Assembly (NCBI GenBank): GCA_910584085.1
Contig: CAJTZY010000032.1
Span: forward strand, 1 to 6,914
Length of the DNA stretch: 6,914 nucleotides
From: an uncultured Bacilli bacterium
GTDB lineage: Bacteria; Bacillota_I; Bacilli_A; RF39; UBA660
Direction of reading: 5' to 3'
The stretch's first letter is position 1, and each line of letters begins with the position of its first letter. The position numbers and the translations under genes are program-made. Of this stretch, positions 1 to 5,926 are shown in pieces. The notes under the pieces were generated by a model. The model saw nothing but the letters and a program-made list of their open reading frames with translations, did not search any database and was not told the DNA's origin.

Positions 1-847
1 AATCAACTGGTACCCAGGACATATGGCAAAGACAAAAAGATTAATAAGTGAAAATTTAAATTTAATAGATATAGTATATGAAGTAATAGATGCTAGAATG
101 CCATATTCATCAAAAATAAAAGATATAGATTTATATATAAAAGATAAAAAGAAAATACTTATTATGACTAAAATAGATTTATGCGATATGGATGAAACTA
201 ATAAATGGATTAAATATTATGAAAAAATAGGATATAAAGTAATAAGTTTAAATTTAGAAAAAAATATAAATTTAAATAACTTAATAAATATTACTAATGA
301 ATTAATGAGTGAAGAAAATGGAAAAAGGATAAGTAAGGGTATGACAAAAAGAAAGGCTAGGGTACTGGTTGTTGGAATACCGAATGTAGGTAAAAGTACT
401 TTAATAAATAGATTGGTTGGTAAAAAAGTTACAAATGTTGGAAATATGCCAGGCATTACAAAAAATTTAAATTGGATTAGGGTAAATAAGGATATAGAAT
501 TACTTGATACACCTGGAATACTTTGGCCAAAATTAGATGAAGAAAGGGTGGCCTTTAATCTTGCTAGTTTGACAGCTATTAAAGAAGAAATATTGCCAAT
601 AGAAAAAGTAGTAATATATATATTAAATACATTAGATAAATACTATAACACTATATTAAAATCAAGATATGGTATAGAAAAAGTAGATAATGATGATATA
701 GAATCTACATTAGATGAAATAGGTAAAAAAAGAGGATGCCTTATGAGGGGTGGAATAGTTGATTATGATAAGGTTTATAGTATAGTCATGAATGATATAA
801 AAACAGGAATAATAAAAAATATTACATTTGATAGGTGTGATAAGTAA
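1..847 (+). CDS. rbgA: Ribosome biogenesis GTPase RbgA (YlqF), 5' end cut by the window
   Basis: This is a circularly permuted GTPase needed for late assembly of the 50S ribosomal subunit. The first ATG in the window (position 23) is not the true start. The frame is open back to the edge, and positions 2-22 encode INWYPGH, which matches the family N-terminus (M-x-I-x-W-F/Y-PGHMAK). Only the first one or two codons are therefore missing. Counting from Met at 23, the motifs run in permuted order: G4 TKID at 49-52, G1 GIPNVGKST at 118-126, G2 Thr about 146, and G3 DTPG at 162-165. The C-terminal RbgA domain follows, including EIGKKRGCLMRGG (232-244). The full length of about 283 aa matches Bacillus RbgA. 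mrnC follows 1 nt after the TAA stop, so the two are very likely co-transcribed. Identification is firm. Confidence 0.96.
   Translation, partial: INWYPGHMAKTKRLISENLNLIDIVYEVIDARMPYSSKIKDIDLYIKDKKKILIMTKIDLCDMDETNKWIKYYEKIGYKVISLNLEKNINLNNLINITNELMSEENGKRISKGMTKRKARVLVVGIPNVGKSTLINRLVGKKVTNVGNMPGITKNLNWIRVNKDIELLDTPGILWPKLDEERVAFNLASLTAIKEEILPIEKVVIYILNTLDKYYNTILKSRYGIEKVDNDDIESTLDEIGKKRGCLMRGGIVDYDKVYSIVMNDIKTGIIKNITFDRCDK
833..840 (+). promoter_or_regulatory. Ribosome-binding site that sets the mrnC start
   Basis: AGGTGTGA lies inside the last codons of rbgA, 8 nt before ATG 849. Its AGGTG part pairs with the 5' portion of the anti-Shine-Dalgarno sequence (complement ...GGAGGTGA). It supports ATG 849 over the in-frame TTG at 828 or GTG at 837, because the site itself overlaps or follows those codons. 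Confidence 0.6.
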
Positions 848-848
848 A

Positions 849-1226
849 ATGGATAAAAATATGTTAGTTTTAGCATACCTAGGAGATTCAATATATGAAA
901 CTTATATTAGGAAATATTTAATCTCAACTGGTATATGTAAAGTAAAAGAGCTTCAAGCAGAGTCAATTAAATATGTAGGAGCAAAAGGACAAGCTGGATA
1001 TTTAAAAGAAATGATAGATATGGAATTTTTTAATGATGAAGAACTAAGTATAATAAAATGTGCGAGAAATCATAAAAATAATCATAAGCCTAAAAACTGT
1101 GATATTATAACTTATAAACATGCAACCGCACTTGAGGCACTTATAGGTTATTTATATTATAAAAATAATATTACTAGAATAGGAGAAATAATGAATTATA
1201 TTATAAATAATAAAAAAATGAAGTAA
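849..1226 (+). CDS. mrnC: Mini-ribonuclease III (MrnC), 23S rRNA maturation
   Basis: This is a small RNase III-type nuclease that lacks a dsRNA-binding domain. In Bacillus it trims the 5' and 3' ends of 23S rRNA precursor, helped by protein L3. The 125-aa product has the family hallmarks. The N-terminal catalytic motif is AYLGDSIYE (residues 9-17, acidic residues D13 and E17). A basic ARNHKNNHKPKN stretch follows at 72-83. The C-terminal motif TYKHATALEALIGYLY covers 88-103, with catalytic E96. Bacillus MrnC is somewhat longer (about 143 aa), mostly at the N-terminus. The frame opens upstream at TTG 828, but ATG 849 is preferred because of its AGGTGTGA site and because the extra residues have no family counterpart. 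The start is 1 nt after the rbgA stop, which suggests translational coupling. Confidence 0.93.
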   Translation: MDKNMLVLAYLGDSIYETYIRKYLISTGICKVKELQAESIKYVGAKGQAGYLKEMIDMEFFNDEELSIIKCARNHKNNHKPKNCDIITYKHATALEALIGYLYYKNNITRIGEIMNYIINNKKMK

Positions 1227-1240
1227 AAATACTTAAGATG

Positions 1241-1249
1241 TGTTATAAT
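1241..1249 (+). promoter_or_regulatory. Extended -10 promoter for the LRR gene and probably the rlmB-sigH series
   Basis: TGTTATAAT is a perfect extended -10 element (TGn plus TATAAT) in the 54-nt gap after mrnC. The expected start point is about 1256, giving a leader of roughly 25 nt with GGAGGT at 1267-1272 and 8 nt spacing to ATG 1281. No good -35 hexamer lies 17 nt upstream, which is tolerated by extended -10 promoters. No terminator hairpin is visible after mrnC, so readthrough from rbgA-mrnC is also possible. Confidence 0.7.
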
Positions 1250-1280
1250 CATTTGTATAGAACTTTGGAGGTAAATATAT

Positions 1281-2012
1281 ATGGATGAACAATTTGAAAT
1301 AGAAAATAATGTACTAGTAAAATATCATAAAAAAGATGGGGTAACTGATGTTGTAATTCCAGAAGGTATAATAGAAATAGGTGAATCTGCATTTTCAGAT
1401 TGTGATAATTTAAAAAGTGTAATCATTCCAAAAAGTGTAACAACAATAGAATTACTTGCTTTTTGTGGATGTACAAGTTTAACCAGTATAACGATTCCAG
1501 AAGGTGTAACAACAATAGGAGAAGGTGCATTTATGATTTGTACAAGTTTAGACAGTATAACACTCCCAGAAAGTGTTGAAGAAATACGAGATTATGCATT
1601 TTCAGATTGTGAAACGTGTAATAATAGTATTAAAACTTTTAATATTCCATCATATGATATATTTAATATGTTAGATTATTATTCAAAATTAGTAGTACTC
1701 AATACTATAATAAGAGATAAAAAACAAGAACAATATTCAAAAGAAGATATAAGTAAATTTAAACAATATATAATAAAAACAAAAAATAGTATTTTTTTAT
1801 CTATTTTAAGACATCGTAATTTAATAGATTTATTTGATTACATGTTAAATAATAATATTTATACAAAAGAGGAATTAGAAAAATTTATAAATGACGCTAC
1901 AAATATTGATGGTGTAAATCCTGAAATAACAGGAATATTACTTGAATATATTAATAAAAAAAGGAAAATAAAAACTATACAAAAAAATATAGATGACAGA
2001 TATTTAATTTAG
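1281..2012 (+). CDS. Cytoplasmic BspA-type leucine-rich repeat protein with a helical C-terminal domain
   Basis: The precise function is unknown. Residues 24-117 form about four 23-residue LRR_5/BspA-type repeats. Each has the pattern [VI]-x-IP-x-x-[VI]-x-x-I-x-x-x-AF-x-x-C-x-x-L-x-S, the first beginning VVIPEGIIEIGESAF. The fourth is degenerate. The N-terminal lead-in (FEIENNVLVKYHKKDGVTDV) is typical of such proteins. Residues 118-243 are predicted helical, ending in YTKEELEKFINDATNIDG and ITGILLEYINKK. This resembles the helix pairs found at the C-terminus of many clostridial LRR proteins and may be ankyrin-like (inference). There is no signal peptide, membrane segment or sorting signal, so unlike secreted BspA adhesins it should stay in the cytosol and act in protein binding. 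It sits between mrnC and rlmB with its own promoter and a good GGAGG ribosome-binding site. Confidence 0.85.
   Translation: MDEQFEIENNVLVKYHKKDGVTDVVIPEGIIEIGESAFSDCDNLKSVIIPKSVTTIELLAFCGCTSLTSITIPEGVTTIGEGAFMICTSLDSITLPESVEEIRDYAFSDCETCNNSIKTFNIPSYDIFNMLDYYSKLVVLNTIIRDKKQEQYSKEDISKFKQYIIKTKNSIFLSILRHRNLIDLFDYMLNNNIYTKEELEKFINDATNIDGVNPEITGILLEYINKKRKIKTIQKNIDDRYLI
1350..1631 (+). repeat. Tandem 69-nt coding repeats (LRR units)
   Basis: Units begin at 1350, 1419, 1488 and 1557, each encoding 23 residues. Units 3 and 4 share near-identical openings (AGTATAAC-A/G-x-T-C-CAGAA), and units 2 and 3 share GTAACAACAATAG. The nucleotide similarity suggests fairly recent duplication of the unit, although the conserved protein pattern alone would keep some of it. 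The last unit drifts after its AF-x-x-C core. Confidence 0.75.
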
Positions 2013-2047
2013 ATGGTGATATACAAGTGAAAAAGTAGGAGGCAAAT

Positions 2048-2743
2048 ATGTACGTATATGGGAAAAATGTTGCTTTAGAATATTTAAATAATAATAAAAA
2101 AATAAAAAAAGTATTTGTACAAAATAATTTTAATGACCCTGATATTATTAATAGATTGAATAAAAAAAATATTAAGTATACAACTTTGTCAAAAATAGAT
2201 ATGGATAAAAGAGTAAGTGGATTACACCAAGGAATAATTTTGGAAGTAGAAGATTATAAATATGCAGATTTAAGTGATATTATTAGTAATGATGAAAGTT
2301 TAATAATAATGTTAGACCATATAGAAGATCCACATAATTTTGGCGCGATAATACGTACTTGCGAAGCAGCAGGCGTAGATGGAATAATTATACCAGCAGA
2401 TAGAAGTTGTGATGTAAATGCTACGGCTATAAAAACTAGTGTTGGTACTACAGAAAAGGTAAAAATAGTTAAGGTTACCAACTTAAATAATACAATAAAG
2501 TTACTTAAGGATAAGGGGTATTGGGTATATGGCACTGATATGGATGGTACTGATTATACTAAATTAGATTATAAAGGAAAAACATGTATAATATGTGGTA
2601 ATGAGGGGTTTGGTATGTCTAAATTGGTTCGCGAAAATTGTGATTTTATAGCAAGTATTCCTATGAAAGGTGAAGTAAATAGTTTAAATGCCTCAGTCGC
2701 AACAGCAATAGTATTATTTGAAGCGGTAAAACAGAGGGGATAA
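2048..2743 (+). CDS. rlmB: 23S rRNA 2'-O-ribose methyltransferase RlmB (SpoU/TrmH family)
   Basis: This SPOUT-class enzyme uses S-adenosylmethionine to methylate a 23S rRNA guanosine 2'-OH (G2251 in E. coli numbering) in the peptidyl-transferase P-loop. Residues 1-70 form the small L30e-like substrate-binding domain (MYVYGKNVALEYL start, SGLHQGI at 57-63). The catalytic domain shows all three SpoU motifs. Motif 1 is DHIEDPHNFGAIIRTCEAAG at 90-109, with N97 and R103. Motif 2 is GNEGFGM at 184-190. Motif 3 is IPMKGEVNSLNASVA at 204-218, with N211 and N214 in the trefoil knot. The 231-aa length is close to normal. The start is secure: AGGAGG at 2037-2042, 5 nt before ATG. The sigma factor gene begins 1 nt after the stop. 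TrmH-type tRNA or other SpoU targets are possible but less likely, given the neighbours mrnC and sigH. Confidence 0.93.
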   Translation: MYVYGKNVALEYLNNNKKIKKVFVQNNFNDPDIINRLNKKNIKYTTLSKIDMDKRVSGLHQGIILEVEDYKYADLSDIISNDESLIIMLDHIEDPHNFGAIIRTCEAAGVDGIIIPADRSCDVNATAIKTSVGTTEKVKIVKVTNLNNTIKLLKDKGYWVYGTDMDGTDYTKLDYKGKTCIICGNEGFGMSKLVRENCDFIASIPMKGEVNSLNASVATAIVLFEAVKQRG

Positions 2744-2744
2744 A

Positions 2745-3344
2745 ATGGATTATAAAGATTATAATGATTATGAACTTTTAAATTATATTGCAGAGGGTAA
2801 TGAAGATGCAAATAATATTATTATAAAAAAATATGAACCTTTAATAATTGGAATAGCAAATAAAATGTTTGCTTATTGTAAAAATAATGGATTAGATAAA
2901 AATGATTTAATACAAGAGGGTATGATAGGTTTAAATCATGCTATAGATAGATATCATGAACAAGGAGATACATTATTTTATACATATGCTAAGAAGTGCA
3001 TAGAAAGAAAAATAATAAGTGTAGTAATAGGCTCAAATAGGAATAAAAATAAAATATTAAATGAATCAATATCTTATGATGATGAGGAAAATTTATTACT
3101 TAAAGTTTTAAAGGACACTTCTCCAAATCCGGAAGAATTAATGATAGATATGGAACATGAAAAAGATTTTATTTTAAAAGTAAAGGAAACTTTAACAGAT
3201 TTAGAAAGTCAGGTATTTGAACTGTTGATATCAGGATTTAAGTATAAAGAAATAGCTGAAATTCTTGATAAAGGTCAAAAATCAATAGATAATGCTATAC
3301 AAAGAATAAAAAATAAAATTAAGAAAGTAAATGAAAGTAAATAA
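2745..3344 (+). CDS. sigH: RNA polymerase sigma factor, SigH (sigma-30) type
   Basis: This is a sigma-70 family factor that directs RNA polymerase to alternative promoters. In Bacillus, SigH serves transition state, sporulation and competence genes. The 199-aa product has region 2 at about 22-97, including the core-binding DLIQEGMIGLNHAIDRY (54-70) and the 2.3-2.4 segment FYTYAKKCIERKIISVV (78-94). An acidic linker follows (SYDDEEN...SPNPEELMID, the SigH-like DPEELI block). Region 4 spans about 146-194, with a helix-turn-helix YKEIAEILDKGQKSIDNAIQRIKNKI split around 167-192. The match to SigH extends along the whole protein, and its place after rlmB agrees with the Bacillus order mrnC-rlmB-yacP-sigH. 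It is about 20 aa shorter than Bacillus SigH. The start overlaps the rlmB end, with AGAGGGGA at 2733-2740, so translation is probably coupled. Which promoters it reads here is unknown. Confidence 0.86.
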   Translation: MDYKDYNDYELLNYIAEGNEDANNIIIKKYEPLIIGIANKMFAYCKNNGLDKNDLIQEGMIGLNHAIDRYHEQGDTLFYTYAKKCIERKIISVVIGSNRNKNKILNESISYDDEENLLLKVLKDTSPNPEELMIDMEHEKDFILKVKETLTDLESQVFELLISGFKYKEIAEILDKGQKSIDNAIQRIKNKIKKVNESK

Positions 3345-3362
3345 TAATTTATAGGTGGGTAA

Positions 3363-4241
3363 ATGGTAGTAGAATTTAGTGATTACGTTGAAAAACTAAG
3401 AAATAGTATAGAAAGTGATATAGAAAATTCGTCCTTAGTATCGGATGAGAGTCAGGAGGATATGATTAAAAATTATTTTGAAGAGCTAAAATCTAAAAAT
3501 TACGAATCATATGGACAAATATTGGGACTTTTAGTATCTGATCATATAAAAATTTTAAATGATAGAAAAAAATTAAATAATATTGTAGATTGTGAACTTG
3601 GAATGTTAGATTTGTATAAAAAATTAAATAATACAAGTGATGTAATAGATTTTGTATCAGATATGTGTCAAATTTTAAATATGCTTTTTTATGCTATGAC
3701 TGATTTTAATTATAATGATTATTTTTGCAAAAGAGAAATATGGCTTAATTCTAAGGATGAATTATCGCGTTTAAGTAAACTTTCTTCCTTAAATGCAATA
3801 GATTATTTATACTACTGCAAAAGATTTAATTTAGATCTATTAAAAAAACAATATAATGAGCTTAGAATTCATTATTCTATAGATTATTCAATGACTGAGG
3901 TTATAAAAGTAATTAATGGTTTAGGTATCAGTGATGTAGAAAATTATTATGATTTAGTATCAGAATTACTAATGTCATATTATACTATTCAAAAAGGCAG
4001 TAAGATTTTAAGGGGATGTCAAAATAGATTTAATCAAGTTAATCCTTCTAGTATAATAAAAATGATTGAAACAGAGGATAATAAAAGTTTATTGAATGCT
4101 ATAAAAGATGATGAATTTTTAATTAAAATTTTAAGCAAAGTAATGAGTGATGAAAATAATTGTAATAAAGATTGTCAGAATGATAAAACATATGTAAAAA
4201 CTTTAAATAAATTAAAACATATTAGGGATTACTTAAAATAA
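3363..4241 (+). CDS. Unrecognised soluble helical protein, 292 aa
   Basis: I do not recognise this protein. It has no signal peptide and no convincing membrane segment, so it should be cytosolic. The sequence looks almost entirely alpha-helical. The N-terminal third is acidic (IESDIENSSLVSDESQED at 16-33), and the middle (about 90-220) is rich in Tyr, Leu, Asn and Asp. It carries seven cysteines (77, 102, 122, 152, 219, 267, 271). The last two form a C-x3-C pair (CNKDC) in a polar stretch before a basic C-terminal helix. I see no nucleotide-binding, helix-turn-helix or nuclease motif. The start is well fixed: AGGTGGG at 3353-3359, an in-frame stop just upstream, and an 18-nt gap from the sigma factor gene. 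Base composition matches its neighbours, so it is not obviously acquired recently. Co-transcription with sigH and fmt is likely. A role linked to the sigma factor (partner or regulator) is possible but not supported by any motif. Confidence 0.8.
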   Translation: MVVEFSDYVEKLRNSIESDIENSSLVSDESQEDMIKNYFEELKSKNYESYGQILGLLVSDHIKILNDRKKLNNIVDCELGMLDLYKKLNNTSDVIDFVSDMCQILNMLFYAMTDFNYNDYFCKREIWLNSKDELSRLSKLSSLNAIDYLYYCKRFNLDLLKKQYNELRIHYSIDYSMTEVIKVINGLGISDVENYYDLVSELLMSYYTIQKGSKILRGCQNRFNQVNPSSIIKMIETEDNKSLLNAIKDDEFLIKILSKVMSDENNCNKDCQNDKTYVKTLNKLKHIRDYLK

Positions 4242-4277
4242 TATATATTATATAAATGGAAAGTGAGCGAAAATATT

Positions 4278-5237
4278 ATGGATATAGAAAGTATAGAAGT
4301 AGAAAAGGAATTGAAAGTTGTCTTTATGGGAACACCGGATTTTAGTGTACCTATATTAGATGCAATAATTAAAAATTATAAAGTAAAAGCGGTAGTTACT
4401 CAACCAGATAAGATAGTAGGTAGAAGTGGTAAAATAGCAAAACCTCCTATAAAAGTAGTTGCAGAAAATAATGATATTTTAGTTATACAATTGAAAAGTA
4501 TTAAAGAACAATATGAGGAAATAATAGCTCTTGAACCAGATATTATAATTACTTGTGCATACGGTCAAATTTTACCTAAAGAACTTCTTGATTATCCAAA
4601 ATATGGATGCATAAATGTACATGCATCACTTCTTCCAAAACTTAGAGGAGGCGCACCAATACATAGAGCAATTATTAATGGATATACGAAAACAGGTATA
4701 ACAATTATGTTTATGGCTCCTGGAATGGATGATGGTGATATTATAGCAAGTGAAGAAGTGAAAATAGAAGATAGTGATACTGCTAGTACGCTTCATGATA
4801 AATTAAGTAAACTTGGAAGTGAATTGTTAATAAAAACATTGCCTAGTATTTTAAATGGAACAAATAAAAGAGTACCACAAGATGAAAGTAAAGTTACATT
4901 CGCACCTATAATAAAACCAGAGGACGAAAAAATAGATTTTAGTAAGACAAGTATTCAAATATATAATCAAATAAGAGGCTTAAATAGTTTTCCTGGTGCA
5001 TATTTTATGTTAGATGGTAAAAGATTTAAGGTATGGGAATCTTTTATATCTAATGATTATGCTTCAGATAAATTAGATGGAGAAGTAGTAAAAATATATA
5101 AAGAGGGAATAGGTGTAAAAACAAGTAATGGTGTAATAATTTTAACTGTTTTACAGCCAGAGGGAAAATCCAGAATGAGAGCGATTGATTATTTAAATGG
5201 AGTTAAGGAATCATTAATAGGAAAGATAATTAGATAA
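4278..5237 (+). CDS. fmt: Methionyl-tRNA formyltransferase
   Basis: This enzyme transfers a formyl group from 10-formyl-tetrahydrofolate to initiator Met-tRNA, marking it for bacterial translation initiation. Counting from ATG 4278, the core begins KVVFMGTPDFSVP (about 13-25). It carries the signature INVHASLLPKLRGGAPIHRAI at 112-132, written here only for its key residues: catalytic N113 and H115, the folate-contacting SLLP, and RGG. The third catalytic residue is D151 in GMDDGDI. The C-terminal tRNA-binding domain starts near 213 (IIKPEDEKIDFSK) and ends with the family-like QPEGKSRMRAIDYLNG. From ATG 4278 the protein is 319 aa, close to Bacillus Fmt. GTG 4263 is an alternative start (324 aa), and TTG 4311 would give the bare family N-terminus but lacks a spaced ribosome-binding site. 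fmt is usually found with def and rsmB; neither is here. The next gene starts 2 nt downstream. Confidence 0.95.
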   Translation: MDIESIEVEKELKVVFMGTPDFSVPILDAIIKNYKVKAVVTQPDKIVGRSGKIAKPPIKVVAENNDILVIQLKSIKEQYEEIIALEPDIIITCAYGQILPKELLDYPKYGCINVHASLLPKLRGGAPIHRAIINGYTKTGITIMFMAPGMDDGDIIASEEVKIEDSDTASTLHDKLSKLGSELLIKTLPSILNGTNKRVPQDESKVTFAPIIKPEDEKIDFSKTSIQIYNQIRGLNSFPGAYFMLDGKRFKVWESFISNDYASDKLDGEVVKIYKEGIGVKTSNGVIILTVLQPEGKSRMRAIDYLNGVKESLIGKIIR

Positions 5238-5239
5238 GT

Positions 5240-5914
5240 ATGAAGTTTATAAAAAAAGTAAGAGAAAATTTAAAAGATCCAAAAAAGAAATCACTAACGC
5301 TTTTAGGGTTATATGCTATATTTTTTATCTTTGTGTTTGTTTTACTTCAATCAGCTCAAACAAGGAATGTCTCAAATATACCTAAGATTGAAGAAAATAA
5401 TACTGGCAATACTATAGATAGCTATGAATATATATATAAAATTACTAATAATACTAAAATAAATGAAATAACAGGAACTCATAAAGATAATAAAGATTTA
5501 TTTATATATAATGAATTAAAGTATTATAAAGAGGATAACGTTATATATTTATACGAAAAAGAAAATTTAAAAGAAGTAGAAACTCTAGGTGTTGATATAG
5601 ATAAGTATAATTATGATAATGTAAAAAAAATAATAGATGCCAGTAATTTAGTTGATGAAACTATTTATAAAGACGAAAGTAGCAAAAATACCTATAATAT
5701 AGATCTACTAGATTATTTAAATTTATTAAATGAAGAAAATTCCTGTAAAAATGATTGTTCTAATATAATTATACCTATAACAGTAAATTCAAATAATTAT
5801 ATAAATTCAGTTACAATAGATTTATCAGAATATTACAAATATAAATTTTTAATAGAAATAAATTATTCTAATATTAATAATATAGATAATATAAAAATAA
5901 GTACAACAGATTAG
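5240..5914 (+). CDS. Unrecognised single-pass membrane-anchored extracytoplasmic protein, 224 aa
   Basis: I do not recognise a family. Residues 1-18 are strongly basic (MKFIKKVRENLKDPKKKS). One hydrophobic segment follows (about 19-37, LTLLGLYAIFFIFVFVLL), with no lipobox cysteine and no clear signal peptidase site. It therefore probably stays anchored by its N-terminus with residues 38-224 outside. That domain is rich in Asn, Tyr, Ile and Asp. It shows alternating strand-like stretches (YEYIYKIT, DLFIYNELKYY, NVIYLYE, SVTIDLSEYY, KFLIEINYS), suggesting a beta-sheet-rich fold perhaps like LolA/LppX-type domains (weak inference). C169 and C173 (CKNDC) could form a disulfide outside the cell. 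The start is 2 nt after fmt. The nearest ribosome-binding site (AGGAAAG, 5219-5225) is 14 nt away, so translation probably relies on coupling. The stop codon lies in the loop-proximal part of the terminator hairpin. Confidence 0.78.
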   Translation: MKFIKKVRENLKDPKKKSLTLLGLYAIFFIFVFVLLQSAQTRNVSNIPKIEENNTGNTIDSYEYIYKITNNTKINEITGTHKDNKDLFIYNELKYYKEDNVIYLYEKENLKEVETLGVDIDKYNYDNVKKIIDASNLVDETIYKDESSKNTYNIDLLDYLNLLNEENSCKNDCSNIIIPITVNSNNYINSVTIDLSEYYKYKFLIEINYSNINNIDNIKISTTD

Positions 5915-5926
5915 TACTTATTTTTT
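5893..5926. terminator. Bidirectional intrinsic terminator overlapping both stop codons
   Basis: A perfect 12-bp inverted repeat runs AAAAATAAGTAC (5893-5904), a 9-nt loop, then GTACTTATTTTT (5914-5925), with a T run to 5926. The A-rich left arm supplies a U tract for minus-strand transcripts, so the hairpin works for both converging genes. The TAG of the 224-aa gene (5912-5914) and the TAA of the arginase-family gene (5920-5918 on the minus strand) both lie inside it. Only 3 nt separate the two genes. The stem has just 3 G/C pairs, so termination strength is uncertain. Confidence 0.82.

Noticed and set aside
217..456. Open frame on the minus strand inside rbgA
   Set aside because: It lies opposite well-conserved GTPase motifs, has a biased Phe/Leu composition, and has no ribosome-binding site. 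It is a shadow of rbgA.
569..597. TTGACA inside rbgA as a possible internal promoter
   Set aside because: The hexamer is perfect, but the bases 17 nt downstream (ATTGCC) are not a -10, and no gene start follows nearby.
2017..2025. TGATATACA as a possible extended -10 before rlmB
   Set aside because: It matches TATAAT at only 4 of 6 positions, with no -35 at the right distance. In 75% AT sequence this is expected by chance.
2254..2811. Two minus-strand open frames opposite rlmB and the start of sigH
   Set aside because: They are antisense to conserved SpoU motifs and have no promoter or ribosome-binding site. They arise from AT-rich codon use.
4239..4252. AT-only palindrome (ATAATATATATTAT) between the 292-aa gene and fmt
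   Set aside because: It has no G/C pairs and no U tract after it. Such palindromes are common by chance in this composition, and it is not a terminator.
4256..4345. Small frame from ATG 4256 overlapping the fmt start
   Set aside because: It encodes about 29 residues of low-complexity basic sequence in another frame, with no ribosome-binding site.
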